Source: Vallitaleaceae bacterium 9-2 (GTDB lineage: Bacteria; Bacillota; Clostridia; Lachnospirales; Vallitaleaceae). Taken from it: a stretch of DNA of 64,000 nucleotides. The notes under the pieces were generated by a model. That model saw only the letters and a list, made by a program, of their open reading frames with translations, ran no database searches and was not told the DNA's origin. Made by a program: the position numbers and the translations under genes. Below are positions 54,410 through 63,015 of the stretch, in pieces. The stretch is from the NCBI GenBank assembly GCA_038396585.1, contig CP121691.1:930001-994000 (forward strand), written 5' to 3'. Within the stretch, counting starts at the first letter, position 1; the number at the start of each line of letters is the position of its first letter.

Positions 54410-55248
54410 TGCAATCATCAGGCATAAAAAAAAGACGTGTTGGAAATACGGCGTTGACAATAGTTTCAGGTGTGTTTGCACTGGTATTTTTGGCACCTAT
54501 ACTTTGGTCGTTAGCGGTGTCTTTTCAGATAGAGGGAAGGCAAATCCTAAGTGTGTGGGACTGGTTTAAACCACCATATACATTGCAAAATTATCCGGAG
54601 ATTATTCTTAATAGTGAAGTACCGCTTTGGATGTTTAATAGCTTGTTTATTGCAGTTGTTGCGACAGTACTTACAGTATTTTTGTCGGCGATGGCAGCCT
54701 ATGCAATTGCAAAAATTGAATTTAAAGGAAGTCGTTTGCTATTATTTTATTTTTTGCTGGGGCTAATGGTGCCTGGAGAAGCAACGATTGTTCCCCTATT
54801 TATAACCGTCAATGGGTTTGATTTAATTGATACATATCCTGGGTTGATTTTTCCTGCGATTGCAGGCTCTATGAATTTAATCATCATGGTTACATTTTTA
54901 CGCAATATACCGAACGAATTAATTGAAGCAGTTAAAATAGATGGAGGCAACCATATGACCATTTTCTTTAAGATTGTATTGCCTTTATCAAAAGCTGTTT
55001 TGTCGACAGTAAGCATTTTTGCATTTATAGGAAGTTGGAATAATTATTTGTGGCCATTGCTATGTGCAATGAGCAGCTCAAAATTTACGCTTCCAATTGG
55101 AATACCAACGTTTGCAGGTACATACACCGTTGATTATGTGAAACCATTGACGGCTAACATGGTGGCATCCATACCAATGATTGTATTGTATATCATTTTT
55201 GAAAAACAAATTGTTCAGGGAATTACAATGACTGGAGTTAAAGGGTAG
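54406..55248 (+). CDS. Sugar ABC transporter permease (MalG/UgpE type)
   Basis: 280 residues with six membrane segments. EAA loop: NELIEAVKIDGGNHMTIFF, about residues 165-184, then KIVLPLSKAV. It ends KQIVQGITMTGVKG, the usual MalG-type C-terminus. It overlaps the previous gene by four bases (ATGA). No ATP-binding subunit is encoded in the operon, so a shared MsmX-like ATPase elsewhere must power it, as is common in Firmicutes. Confidence 0.92.
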   Translation: MMQSSGIKKRRVGNTALTIVSGVFALVFLAPILWSLAVSFQIEGRQILSVWDWFKPPYTLQNYPEIILNSEVPLWMFNSLFIAVVATVLTVFLSAMAAYAIAKIEFKGSRLLLFYFLLGLMVPGEATIVPLFITVNGFDLIDTYPGLIFPAIAGSMNLIIMVTFLRNIPNELIEAVKIDGGNHMTIFFKIVLPLSKAVLSTVSIFAFIGSWNNYLWPLLCAMSSSKFTLPIGIPTFAGTYTVDYVKPLTANMVASIPMIVLYIIFEKQIVQGITMTGVKG

Positions 55249-55287
55249 AAAATCTACGAACTAAAATATTATTACGGAGGAACGATT

Positions 55288-57069
55288 ATGAAGACGTATA
55301 TCAAAGATTATCCTAGACCACAAATGGTTAGACCACAGTGGGAGTGTTTGAACGGAGAATGGCTGTTTGCTTTTGATGATCAAAATATAGGTGAGCAAGA
55401 GGGGTGGAATCATGGCTTATCCAGTGATTTAAAGATTGTGGTACCTTTTACATATGAAACTCAATTGAGTGGTATTAACGCGCAAGAGCCTCATGAAGTG
55501 GTTTGGTATCAACGCAGCATATATTCAAAAGAACAAAAGCCAAGGCAGCGACAGCTATTGCACTTTGAAGGGAGCGACTATATTACAAAGGTGTGGGTCA
55601 ACGGGCAATTTATTGGCAAGCATCAGGGCGGATATGCGAGGTTTTCATTTGATATTACCCACGCACTCCAGGAAGGGGAGAATATTCTTGTAGTAAAAGT
55701 TGAAGATACATATGATGTTCGTCAACCTCGTGGTAAGCAGCGATGGAAAAAATACAATTATGGATGTTGGTATGTTCAAACGACAGGGATTTGGAAAACG
55801 GTATGGTTGGAGAGTGTGTCCAGTGAACATATTAAAAAAACAAAAATCACACCGGACCTAGAAAAAAAAGAGATTGAACTTGAAGTTGAGTTTATTAAAG
55901 GAGAAGAACCGCTAAGAATAGAGACGCGTATAGAATTTGACGGTGTTTTGGTTAATACATCTTCCGCTCAAGTTTTTGATAATTATATAACCCTGCATTT
56001 GAATGTGCTATCTCTTGAGGTGAGTGAATGGGGAATAAAGACATGGTCGCCGAATGAACCTAACTTATACGACTTAAATATTCGCTTGATACAAGGGGAT
56101 AAGATTATTGATGAAGTCGATTCATATTTTGGTATGAGAGAGATTCGAATTGAACATAGTGAAGTACTACTTAATGGGCAGCCCCTATATCAAAGATTAC
56201 TGTTAGATCAAGGGTACTGGGAAAAATCTCACTTAACGCCTCCAAGCGAAGAGGCACTAATTGAAGATATTGATAAGACGTTGGAGCTTGGTTATAATGG
56301 AGTGCGAAAACATCAAAAGACAGAAGATGAGCGATTTTTATATTGGTGTGATGTGAAGGGGCTATTGGTTTGGAGTGAGTTTCCGGCGGCATATCATTTT
56401 ACAGATTATGCAGTTGAATGTATGACTGGTGAATGGATGGAGATTGTCACGCAAAACTATAATCATCCAAGTATTATTACGTGGACGCCTTTTAATGAAT
56501 CATGGGGGATTGCAGATATTAAAACCAATACAACGCAGCAAAAATTCACAGAGGCTATCTACTACTTTACAAAAACACTTGACCCTTACAGACCGGTGAT
56601 TGTGAATGATGGTTGGGAACACACGATTTCAGATATTATTACGTTACATGATTACGAAGAATCAGGAGAAGTGTTTTATAATCGTTACAACGAATACAAG
56701 CAGGAAATTCTCGAAAATCGTACGTACCATAGTCGACATAAATCAGCGTTTGCTAATGGATATGGCTACAAAGGACAGCCGGTTTTAATTAGTGAGTATG
56801 GGGGGATTGCCTTCGATAATGACGAAAAGGGATGGGGATATGGCAACAAAGTAGCAACAGAAAAAGACTTCATTCAACGCTTTGAAGAAATAACAGAAGC
56901 GATAAAAAAGACACCTTACATATGTGGTTTTTGTTATACGCAACTTTCAGATGTGCAGCAAGAAATCAATGGATTAATGGACATCAAAAGAAACTTTAAG
57001 GTCGATCCGCAGCGAATTAGCGAAATAAATAAGCGGCAGACAGGGTATTGGAGAATGGATAATTATTAA
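55288..57069 (+). CDS. Glycoside hydrolase family 2 enzyme
   Basis: 593 residues, no signal peptide, so cytoplasmic. N-terminal sugar-binding jelly roll: RPQWECLNGEWLFAFDD and HFEGSDYITKVWVNGQFIG. A central Ig-like sandwich leads to the (beta/alpha)8 barrel, with acid/base Glu in ITWTPFNESWG (about residue 400) and the nucleophile Glu in VLISEYGGIAF (about residue 503). It resembles the short beta-galactosidase/beta-glucuronidase type. It probably cleaves the glycoside taken up by the upstream ABC transporter. RBS GGAGG. Confidence 0.9.
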   Translation: MKTYIKDYPRPQMVRPQWECLNGEWLFAFDDQNIGEQEGWNHGLSSDLKIVVPFTYETQLSGINAQEPHEVVWYQRSIYSKEQKPRQRQLLHFEGSDYITKVWVNGQFIGKHQGGYARFSFDITHALQEGENILVVKVEDTYDVRQPRGKQRWKKYNYGCWYVQTTGIWKTVWLESVSSEHIKKTKITPDLEKKEIELEVEFIKGEEPLRIETRIEFDGVLVNTSSAQVFDNYITLHLNVLSLEVSEWGIKTWSPNEPNLYDLNIRLIQGDKIIDEVDSYFGMREIRIEHSEVLLNGQPLYQRLLLDQGYWEKSHLTPPSEEALIEDIDKTLELGYNGVRKHQKTEDERFLYWCDVKGLLVWSEFPAAYHFTDYAVECMTGEWMEIVTQNYNHPSIITWTPFNESWGIADIKTNTTQQKFTEAIYYFTKTLDPYRPVIVNDGWEHTISDIITLHDYEESGEVFYNRYNEYKQEILENRTYHSRHKSAFANGYGYKGQPVLISEYGGIAFDNDEKGWGYGNKVATEKDFIQRFEEITEAIKKTPYICGFCYTQLSDVQQEINGLMDIKRNFKVDPQRISEINKRQTGYWRMDNY

Positions 57070-57085
57070 TAACAAAAATTAAAAG

Positions 57086-57116
57086 CGGTGTGCATTGAAT
57101 ATGCACCCGTTTTTTT
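57086..57116 (+). terminator. Rho-independent terminator
   Basis: Stem CGGTGTGCAT / ATGCACCCG (one bulged T), 5-nt loop, seven T. It ends the sugar operon. Confidence 0.8.
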
Positions 57117-57143
57117 ATGTGATGTTTTTGTCTTTTTGTGGGA

Positions 57144-57172
57144 TTGTTGAAATAGAAGACTAGGCGTAAGAT
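57144..57172 (+). promoter_or_regulatory. Promoter of the iron/phosphosugar-type ABC operon
   Basis: TTGTTG (57144-57149), exactly 17 bp, TAAGAT (57167-57172). A GTTAATATCAATGA stretch, like one half of the 20-bp repeats at 14814 and 18715, follows at about 57179 but is not repeated. Confidence 0.5.
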
Positions 57173-57212
57173 TAAAGATGTTAATATCAATGAATATAGA
57201 GGAGGTTTTGTA

Positions 57213-58325
57213 ATGAAAAAGTTATTATCTATGTTTTTAGTTGTTGCGTTAATCTTTAGTTTAACTGCATGCGGTAGTGAAGAGGCAGGGGAAGATCAAG
57301 GGGCAACAACATCGGGGGAAACAGAGCAAGCAGAAGAGACGACCAACGAACAAGACCAAGAGATGACAGAGAAAAAAGATCTTAAACTCACAGTATATGC
57401 AGGACTTCAAGAAGACCACGCTGCATTAGCTGTCAAAGAATTTGAAAAAGCAACAGGGGTTAAGACAGAGATGGTTCGTATGAGTGGTGGAGAAATTTTT
57501 GCACGTATCAAAGCAGAAAAAGATAATCCATCAGCTAGTATATGGTATGGTGGTGGAGCGTTAACATTTATGGCGGCAGATAATGAAGGGCTGCTTGAGG
57601 AATATAGCTCTCCGGAAAGTGAAAATATTGATGATCAGTTTAAAGACGCTGAAGGAGCTTGGACAGGTATTTATACAGGTATTCTTGGAATAGAAGGGAA
57701 TCAAGCATGGCTTGAAGACAATAATCTTGAGCTTCCGACAACATGGGATGAACTATTAAAACCTGAATTTAAAGGCAATATTGTTATCGCACATCCAGCG
57801 TCTTCGAGTACGGCGTATAACTTTTTAGCGACTATTTTACAGTTAAAAGGGGAAGAAGAAGGATTTGCATATCTTCAAAAATTTAATGAGCAAGTCAGAC
57901 AATACACAAAATCAGGAAGTGCACCTGGACGAATGGCAGGTCTTGGTGAAGCGCCGATTGCTATCGGGTTTTTACATGATGCGATTAAATATCAAGAAGA
58001 AGGATATAAGGATTTGATCTTTACAGCGCCAGAAGATGGAACAGGTTATGAAATCGGTGCTGTTGGAATTATTAAAGGTGGACCGGACCAAGAGGCAGCT
58101 AGAATGTTTGTGGATTGGAGTTTGTCAAAAGAAGCGCAAGAGTTAGGTAAAACTGTTGGTTCGTTCCAATTCTTAACCAACAATACTGCGGAACCGCCAG
58201 AACAAGCAAAATCACTTAAAGGTGCTAACCTCATCGACTATAAGTTTCAATGGGCAGCAGATAACCGAGAAGAATTTTTAGAAAAATTTATTGAACTGAC
58301 AAAAAGTGAACCACCAACAGAATAG
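57213..58325 (+). CDS. ABC substrate-binding lipoprotein, Fe3+/AfuA-like family
   Basis: 370 residues. Lipoprotein signal ending in the lipobox LTACGS, an acidic T/E/Q linker of about 35 residues, then a family-1 periplasmic binding fold: LKLTVYAGLQEDHAALAVKE, SIWYGGGALTFMAADNEGLL, KPEFKGNIVIAHPASSSTAY and VGIIKGGPDQEAARMFVDW. This clade covers ferric iron (FbpA, FutA), phosphosugar (AfuA) and phosphoglycerate (PgtC) binders. The Tyr pair usual for ferric binding is not evident, so a phosphorylated organic ligand is possible. RBS GAGGAGG. Confidence 0.85.
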   Translation: MKKLLSMFLVVALIFSLTACGSEEAGEDQGATTSGETEQAEETTNEQDQEMTEKKDLKLTVYAGLQEDHAALAVKEFEKATGVKTEMVRMSGGEIFARIKAEKDNPSASIWYGGGALTFMAADNEGLLEEYSSPESENIDDQFKDAEGAWTGIYTGILGIEGNQAWLEDNNLELPTTWDELLKPEFKGNIVIAHPASSSTAYNFLATILQLKGEEEGFAYLQKFNEQVRQYTKSGSAPGRMAGLGEAPIAIGFLHDAIKYQEEGYKDLIFTAPEDGTGYEIGAVGIIKGGPDQEAARMFVDWSLSKEAQELGKTVGSFQFLTNNTAEPPEQAKSLKGANLIDYKFQWAADNREEFLEKFIELTKSEPPTE

Positions 58326-58332
58326 TAAGCTT

Positions 58333-58368
58333 GTTGCACCCTATCTGCAAGGCTTGATAGGGTGCAAC
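58333..58368 (+). terminator. Strong intra-operon hairpin
   Basis: Perfect 13-bp stem GTTGCACCCTATC / GATAGGGTGCAAC with a 10-nt loop, 3 bp before the RBS of the permease gene and without a T-run. It is more likely a 3' stabiliser of the binding-protein mRNA than a full terminator. It is the third such hairpin after a binding-protein gene in this window. Confidence 0.6.
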
Positions 58369-58385
58369 CTTTAAGGAGGATTATT

Positions 58386-60095
58386 TTGAAAAAAAATACG
58401 AAGGTGGAAAAAACATATGGACTTCGCCTTGCGGCAGAAGTGAAAAATATGCGAAAAGTCTTTACAGATCCTATTCTTGTGGTGAGCATTCTCATTGTAC
58501 TAGCGGTAGTTACCTTGTTCATCGTTATGCCGTTAGTCAATATATTAAAAGAAAGCTTTTTAAAAGATGGACAGTTCTCACTGGAACACTATAAAAAGAT
58601 TTTTCGACTTTCATATAATTTAGAGATTATATTAAATACATTAAAACTCGGAGTTACAGTCAGTATCTTATCAACCGTCATAGGATTTATTTTTGCCTAT
58701 GCATCAGCCTATGTAAAGATTGCCAACAAAAAAATCATGAATGCCATTGCAATTCTACCGATTATCTCACCGCCATTTGTCATTGGGCTTTCAGCTATTT
58801 TGCTCTTTGGACGAACAGGCTTGATTACGAGAAATCTCTTGGGTATGCAAAATGCAGAAATCTATGGATTTCATGGGCTCGTTTTAGTACAGACATTAAC
58901 TTTTTTTCCGGTAGCTTATTTGGTTATGGTTGGACTTTTACAACGTATCGATCCATCCGTTGAGGAAGCGGCAAGAGACCTTGGGGCTTCAAGGTGGCAA
59001 GTCTTTAAGACAGTTACGTTACCTCTTATGGCACCCGGAATTGCTAATGCCGGATTACTTGTTTTTATCCAATCGGTTGCAGACTTTGGTAATCCAATGG
59101 TTGTTGGAGGCAATTACACGACCATGGCAGTCCAAATCTATATGCAGGGGATTGGAAGCTTAGATATGAGTGGAGCGACAGCGTTAGCCATTCTTTTGTT
59201 GTTAATCTCAGTATGCGCCTTCCTTTTTCAAAAATATTATATCGGGAAGAAGACATATATTACAGTAACTGGAAAAGTATCAAGAGAACGAGTTCTTATC
59301 GATGAACCGTATATAACCAAGCCTTTATCAGCCATTGTTATTTTGATTAGTATTTTTGTCGGTATGATGTATATTCTTATTCCGATTGGATCCTTCATCA
59401 AGTTATGGGGCGTAGATTATTCGTTTACATTAAATCATTTTAAATATGTATTTAATCTGGGAATAGAACCTATTGTAGATACACTGAGCTTAGCCTTAAT
59501 TGCAACACCCATTACGGGAGTGTTATCAATGGTTATTGCATATCTAATTGTTCGAAGAAAATTTATTGGACGTGGATATATTGATTTTACAACGATGCTA
59601 TCGATTGCTATACCCGGTACAGTTATTGGACTAGGATATGTATTGACCTATAATAAACCACCGATTGTTTTAACAGGGACAGGGATAATCTTAATTATCG
59701 CCTTTATTATGCGTTCGATGCCGGTAGGTATTCGCTCAGGGATTGCTTCACTTCATCAAATCGATCCATCGATTGAAGAGGCTGCCAATGTTCTTGGAGC
59801 TTCAAGTAAAAAAGTGTTTACATCGATTACATTACCAATGATTCGCCCGGCATTTTTCAGTGGATTGGTATATGCTTTTTCTAGAAGTATGACACTGGTC
59901 AGTACAATTATTTTCTTAGTATCTGCAAAATACAGTCTGTTGACGGTAGCGACAATGAGCCAGATTGATCAAGGTAGAATCGGCGTTGCCAGTGTATATT
60001 CCACACTACTTATTATCATTGTTGGCACAGGGATTGCCTTGATGAAGTTTATTTTAACGAAAATGGGAGCCAGTGCAGAGGATATAAAACTATAG
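58386..60095 (+). CDS. ABC transporter permease, fused two-domain type (FbpB/AfuB-like)
   Basis: 569 residues from TTG 58386 (AAGGAGG 7 bp upstream). Two BPD_transp_1 domains give about 12 membrane segments. EAA loops appear twice: EEAARDLGASRWQVFKTVTL in the first half and EEAANVLGASSKKVFTSITL in the second. This fused layout is typical of ferric-iron and AfuB-type importers. It partners the binding protein upstream and the ATPase 9 bp downstream. Confidence 0.9.
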   Translation: MKKNTKVEKTYGLRLAAEVKNMRKVFTDPILVVSILIVLAVVTLFIVMPLVNILKESFLKDGQFSLEHYKKIFRLSYNLEIILNTLKLGVTVSILSTVIGFIFAYASAYVKIANKKIMNAIAILPIISPPFVIGLSAILLFGRTGLITRNLLGMQNAEIYGFHGLVLVQTLTFFPVAYLVMVGLLQRIDPSVEEAARDLGASRWQVFKTVTLPLMAPGIANAGLLVFIQSVADFGNPMVVGGNYTTMAVQIYMQGIGSLDMSGATALAILLLLISVCAFLFQKYYIGKKTYITVTGKVSRERVLIDEPYITKPLSAIVILISIFVGMMYILIPIGSFIKLWGVDYSFTLNHFKYVFNLGIEPIVDTLSLALIATPITGVLSMVIAYLIVRRKFIGRGYIDFTTMLSIAIPGTVIGLGYVLTYNKPPIVLTGTGIILIIAFIMRSMPVGIRSGIASLHQIDPSIEEAANVLGASSKKVFTSITLPMIRPAFFSGLVYAFSRSMTLVSTIIFLVSAKYSLLTVATMSQIDQGRIGVASVYSTLLIIIVGTGIALMKFILTKMGASAEDIKL

Positions 60096-60104
60096 GAGGC
60101 AAAG

Positions 60105-61172
60105 ATGAAAAAAGGTATTTCAATAAAAAACTTATCCAAGATATTTGTCATTGACAGTACGTCAAAAGTTGTTGCAGTCAATAAGGTTAATCTAGAAATA
60201 GAACCGGGAGAATTTGTTACGTTACTTGGACCCTCTGGTTGTGGTAAGACCACGCTTTTGCGTATGGTTGCCGGTTTTGAAACATTGACAGAAGGCGAGA
60301 TATATATAGGCAAGGAAAATGTAGCGTCATTGACACCGGATAAAAGGGACACATCGCTGGTTTTCCAAAACTACGCACTGTTTCCCCATATGAATGTATA
60401 CAATAATATTGCCTATGGCTTAAAGTTGAAAAAACTGCCAAAAGCTGAAATTGATCAACGGGTACAGCGTATTCTTGATTTGATGAAGATGAATGATTTT
60501 GCACATCGAGTACCATCCCAAATGTCTGGAGGGCAACAACAACGTGTGTCACTTGCCAGAGCCTTGGTAATGGAACCGGGAGTGCTGTTATTTGATGAAC
60601 CTCTTTCGAATCTGGATGCAAAACTTCGGGTGCATATGCGTGATGAAATACGTAAACTACAAAAAGAAGTAGGGATTACATCCTTATATGTAACCCATGA
60701 CCAATCCGAAGCTATGGGATTATCCGACAAAGTCGTTATTATGAAAGATGGTAATATTGAACAGATTGGTAGTCCACGTGAAATCTATCAACAACCCGCC
60801 AATTCTTTTGTGGCTAACTTTATCGGTAAAGCCAATATCGTTAAAGGCGTCGTTGAAGGTGAAGGTGAAGATGGAGTGTATCAAGTCAATATTATGAATG
60901 TCATGTATATGGTGAGGTCGGAGCTGAAACTACAAAAAGACCAACGGGTTCAGCTGGTTATTCGACCTGAGAGCATTATCGTTGGAAAAAAAGATTATCA
61001 GACAAAAGTAACCAAAAGTATCTTTATGGGAGAATACCATGAATATGAAAGCGACTGGTTTGGACAAAACCTACAGATTTCAGATGAAAATCCCATCGGC
61101 AAAAAAATCTATGATGTAGAGGATACCATGTGGATTGGTTTTGACGACTCTGCACTACATATTATTGAGTAA
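60105..61172 (+). CDS. ABC transporter ATP-binding protein (FbpC/PotA type)
   Basis: 355 residues. Walker A LLGPSGCGKTTLL (about 41-53), Q-loop SLVFQNYALFPH, signature MSGGQQQRVSLARAL, Walker B LLFDEPLSNLDAKL, and switch His in YVTHDQSEAMGL. A TOBE-type domain follows from about residue 270, with LVIRPESIIVG. It energises the permease encoded 9 bp upstream. RBS AGGAGG. Confidence 0.95.
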   Translation: MKKGISIKNLSKIFVIDSTSKVVAVNKVNLEIEPGEFVTLLGPSGCGKTTLLRMVAGFETLTEGEIYIGKENVASLTPDKRDTSLVFQNYALFPHMNVYNNIAYGLKLKKLPKAEIDQRVQRILDLMKMNDFAHRVPSQMSGGQQQRVSLARALVMEPGVLLFDEPLSNLDAKLRVHMRDEIRKLQKEVGITSLYVTHDQSEAMGLSDKVVIMKDGNIEQIGSPREIYQQPANSFVANFIGKANIVKGVVEGEGEDGVYQVNIMNVMYMVRSELKLQKDQRVQLVIRPESIIVGKKDYQTKVTKSIFMGEYHEYESDWFGQNLQISDENPIGKKIYDVEDTMWIGFDDSALHIIE

Positions 61173-61187
61173 CAGGAGGTGTAAGTG

Positions 61188-61877
61188 ATGGGCGTTGGTC
61201 AAATAACGCTTCGTATTCTATTAGCGATTGTTGTCGGAGGAAGTATTGGATACGAGCGAGAAATGCGAAATCGACCGGCTGGATTTATCACACACACACT
61301 GGTATGCGTCGGTGCAACGGTTGTTTCTCTTATGCAAATGGAGATGGTTCATCAGACAATTCTACTTATTGAAGCTAATCCTGTACTTGCACAATCGATG
61401 AAGGCTGACCTTGGTCGAGTTGTTGCACAAGTGGTTACAGGTGTCGGATTCTTAGGTGCCGGAACAATTATTGTTGATAAACGTTCAGTAAAAGGGTTAA
61501 CAACAGCTACAACCATATGGGTTGTAGCTTGCATTGGTTTAACCATTGGTATGGGGTATTATGCGATTGCAATTATTGCAACCGTTAGTATCTTTTTTGT
61601 GATGATTACTCTTCGTCGATTTGAGAGTATGGCAAAGGATAGGATGTACCAAGTCAAACTTACGGTTTCATATAAGGACCAAGAGTTTTTAGAAGAGCTT
61701 CTTCAATTTATCCACAAAAAGAAAGTGCAGATACGTGATATTAAGACGGATACCGAGCCTGAAAAAGGCTTGTTTCAGTGTAAGTTGATCTTGTACTTTG
61801 GGATGAGTCAAAAGAGGGAGCGGTTTTTTGAAGAGTTGGTCAGCTATGAAGAAGTGGTTTACATAAAACGGGGATAA
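61188..61877 (+). CDS. MgtC/SapB family membrane protein
   Basis: 229 residues from ATG 61188 (AGGAGGTG 6 bp upstream). The N-terminal MgtC domain has four or five membrane segments with the family signatures GGSIGYEREMRNRPAGFITH, GVGFLGAGTII and VKGLTTATTIWVVACIGL. A cytoplasmic ACT-like domain of about 80 residues follows. MgtC proteins affect magnesium and phosphate homeostasis and the F1Fo ATPase in other bacteria. Placement inside an ABC operon, 15 bp after the ATPase gene, is unusual and hints at a phosphate-related solute. Confidence 0.9.
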   Translation: MGVGQITLRILLAIVVGGSIGYEREMRNRPAGFITHTLVCVGATVVSLMQMEMVHQTILLIEANPVLAQSMKADLGRVVAQVVTGVGFLGAGTIIVDKRSVKGLTTATTIWVVACIGLTIGMGYYAIAIIATVSIFFVMITLRRFESMAKDRMYQVKLTVSYKDQEFLEELLQFIHKKKVQIRDIKTDTEPEKGLFQCKLILYFGMSQKRERFFEELVSYEEVVYIKRG

Positions 61878-61908
61878 GCGTCTTTTCGATTAGATGATGA
61901 AGGAAAAG

Positions 61909-61937
61909 TTGCAATTGCACATAAATGGCTATATAGT
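61909..61937 (+). promoter_or_regulatory. Internal promoter of the second sensor module
   Basis: TTGCAA (61909-61914), exactly 17 bp, TATAGT (61932-61937), 19 bp before the ATG of the second binding protein. The -35 and spacing equal those of the three leader elements, but no conserved leader follows. Confidence 0.5.
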
Positions 61938-61956
61938 GTAATAAGGAGATGAAGTT

Positions 61957-62994
61957 ATGAATAAACGTAAAAATTTCTTTGGAGGGCTATGGCTTTTCAT
62001 AATTATTAGCTTTGTGGCTGTTGCATGTGTTGATGACGAACCAAAAGAACGAGGACTCGTCATCTATTCCCCGCATCCTATTGAATTTATTGACCCGATT
62101 ATTGCAGAATTTGAAAAAGAAACGGGTATTCTTGTGGAGATTGTTCGAAATGGTACGGGAGAATTAATCTCAAAAATACAACATGAACAAGAAGAAGAAA
62201 ATTATATTGGAGATGTGCTATGGGGTGGATCAATAGCTACGTTGATGAATAAAAAAGAGGTCCTGTTTGAACCCTACCAATCACAAAATGAAGCTTTTTT
62301 GCGGTTTAAAAATACGGATGGATATATGACGCGGTTTTCACTTATGCCAAGTGTTATTATGGTTAATTCTCACTTGGTTGGTCCAGGTGAAATACAAGGA
62401 TATCAAGATTTGCTTAAGCCGGAGTATAAAGGGGAGATAGCTTTTGCTAATCCGGAGCTATCAGCATCTTCATATGAGCAGTTGCTTAATCAGCTATGGG
62501 CAATGGGGGATATGGAACCGGATGCTGGATGGGACTATGTAAAGGCTTTAATTGATCAACTGGATGGTCAACTTCAAAGCCGTTCGCAAGATGTCTATAA
62601 TGGGGTCACAGAGGGCAAGTATAAGATTGGATTAACTTTTGAAGAACCGGCAGCTAAGTTTAAGGACAATGGAGCTCCGGTGGAACTGATTTATCCTATT
62701 GAAGGGACAATAGTCAGACCGGATAGTGTTGCCATAATTAAGCATAGTGATAAAGTGGACGAAGCGAGACAATTTATCGATTTTGTCACAAGTTATGAGA
62801 TTCAAGAGCTTATCGCCACAGAGTTGAGTCGAAGACCTGTGCGACAGGATGTGGAGGCGTCGGCAACATTGTTAGATTTTGACGCTATGATTGTGATTAA
62901 TGATGACCTGGATTGGTCTGCAAGCCAAAAAGAAACGCTGGTGAATCGATTCCTAAGCTTATATGAAGAGACGCTAAGTTCCAAAGAACAATAA
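61957..62994 (+). CDS. Fe3+/AfuA-like solute-binding lipoprotein, probable sensor partner
   Basis: 345 residues. A hydrophobic N-terminus ends in FVAVAC (lipobox-like), then LVIYSPHPIEFIDPIIAEFE, a VLWGGSIATLMNKK segment and LLKPEYKGEIAFANPELSAS. It belongs to the same family as the binding protein at 57213 but lies outside the transporter cassette and is followed 21 bp later by a histidine kinase. It probably senses the same ligand and signals through that kinase. Such binding-protein plus kinase pairs regulate phosphosugar and phosphoglycerate uptake in other bacteria. Confidence 0.82.
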   Translation: MNKRKNFFGGLWLFIIISFVAVACVDDEPKERGLVIYSPHPIEFIDPIIAEFEKETGILVEIVRNGTGELISKIQHEQEEENYIGDVLWGGSIATLMNKKEVLFEPYQSQNEAFLRFKNTDGYMTRFSLMPSVIMVNSHLVGPGEIQGYQDLLKPEYKGEIAFANPELSASSYEQLLNQLWAMGDMEPDAGWDYVKALIDQLDGQLQSRSQDVYNGVTEGKYKIGLTFEEPAAKFKDNGAPVELIYPIEGTIVRPDSVAIIKHSDKVDEARQFIDFVTSYEIQELIATELSRRPVRQDVEASATLLDFDAMIVINDDLDWSASQKETLVNRFLSLYEETLSSKEQ

Positions 62995-63015
62995 GTCGGC
63001 AAGGATGGTGCCCAT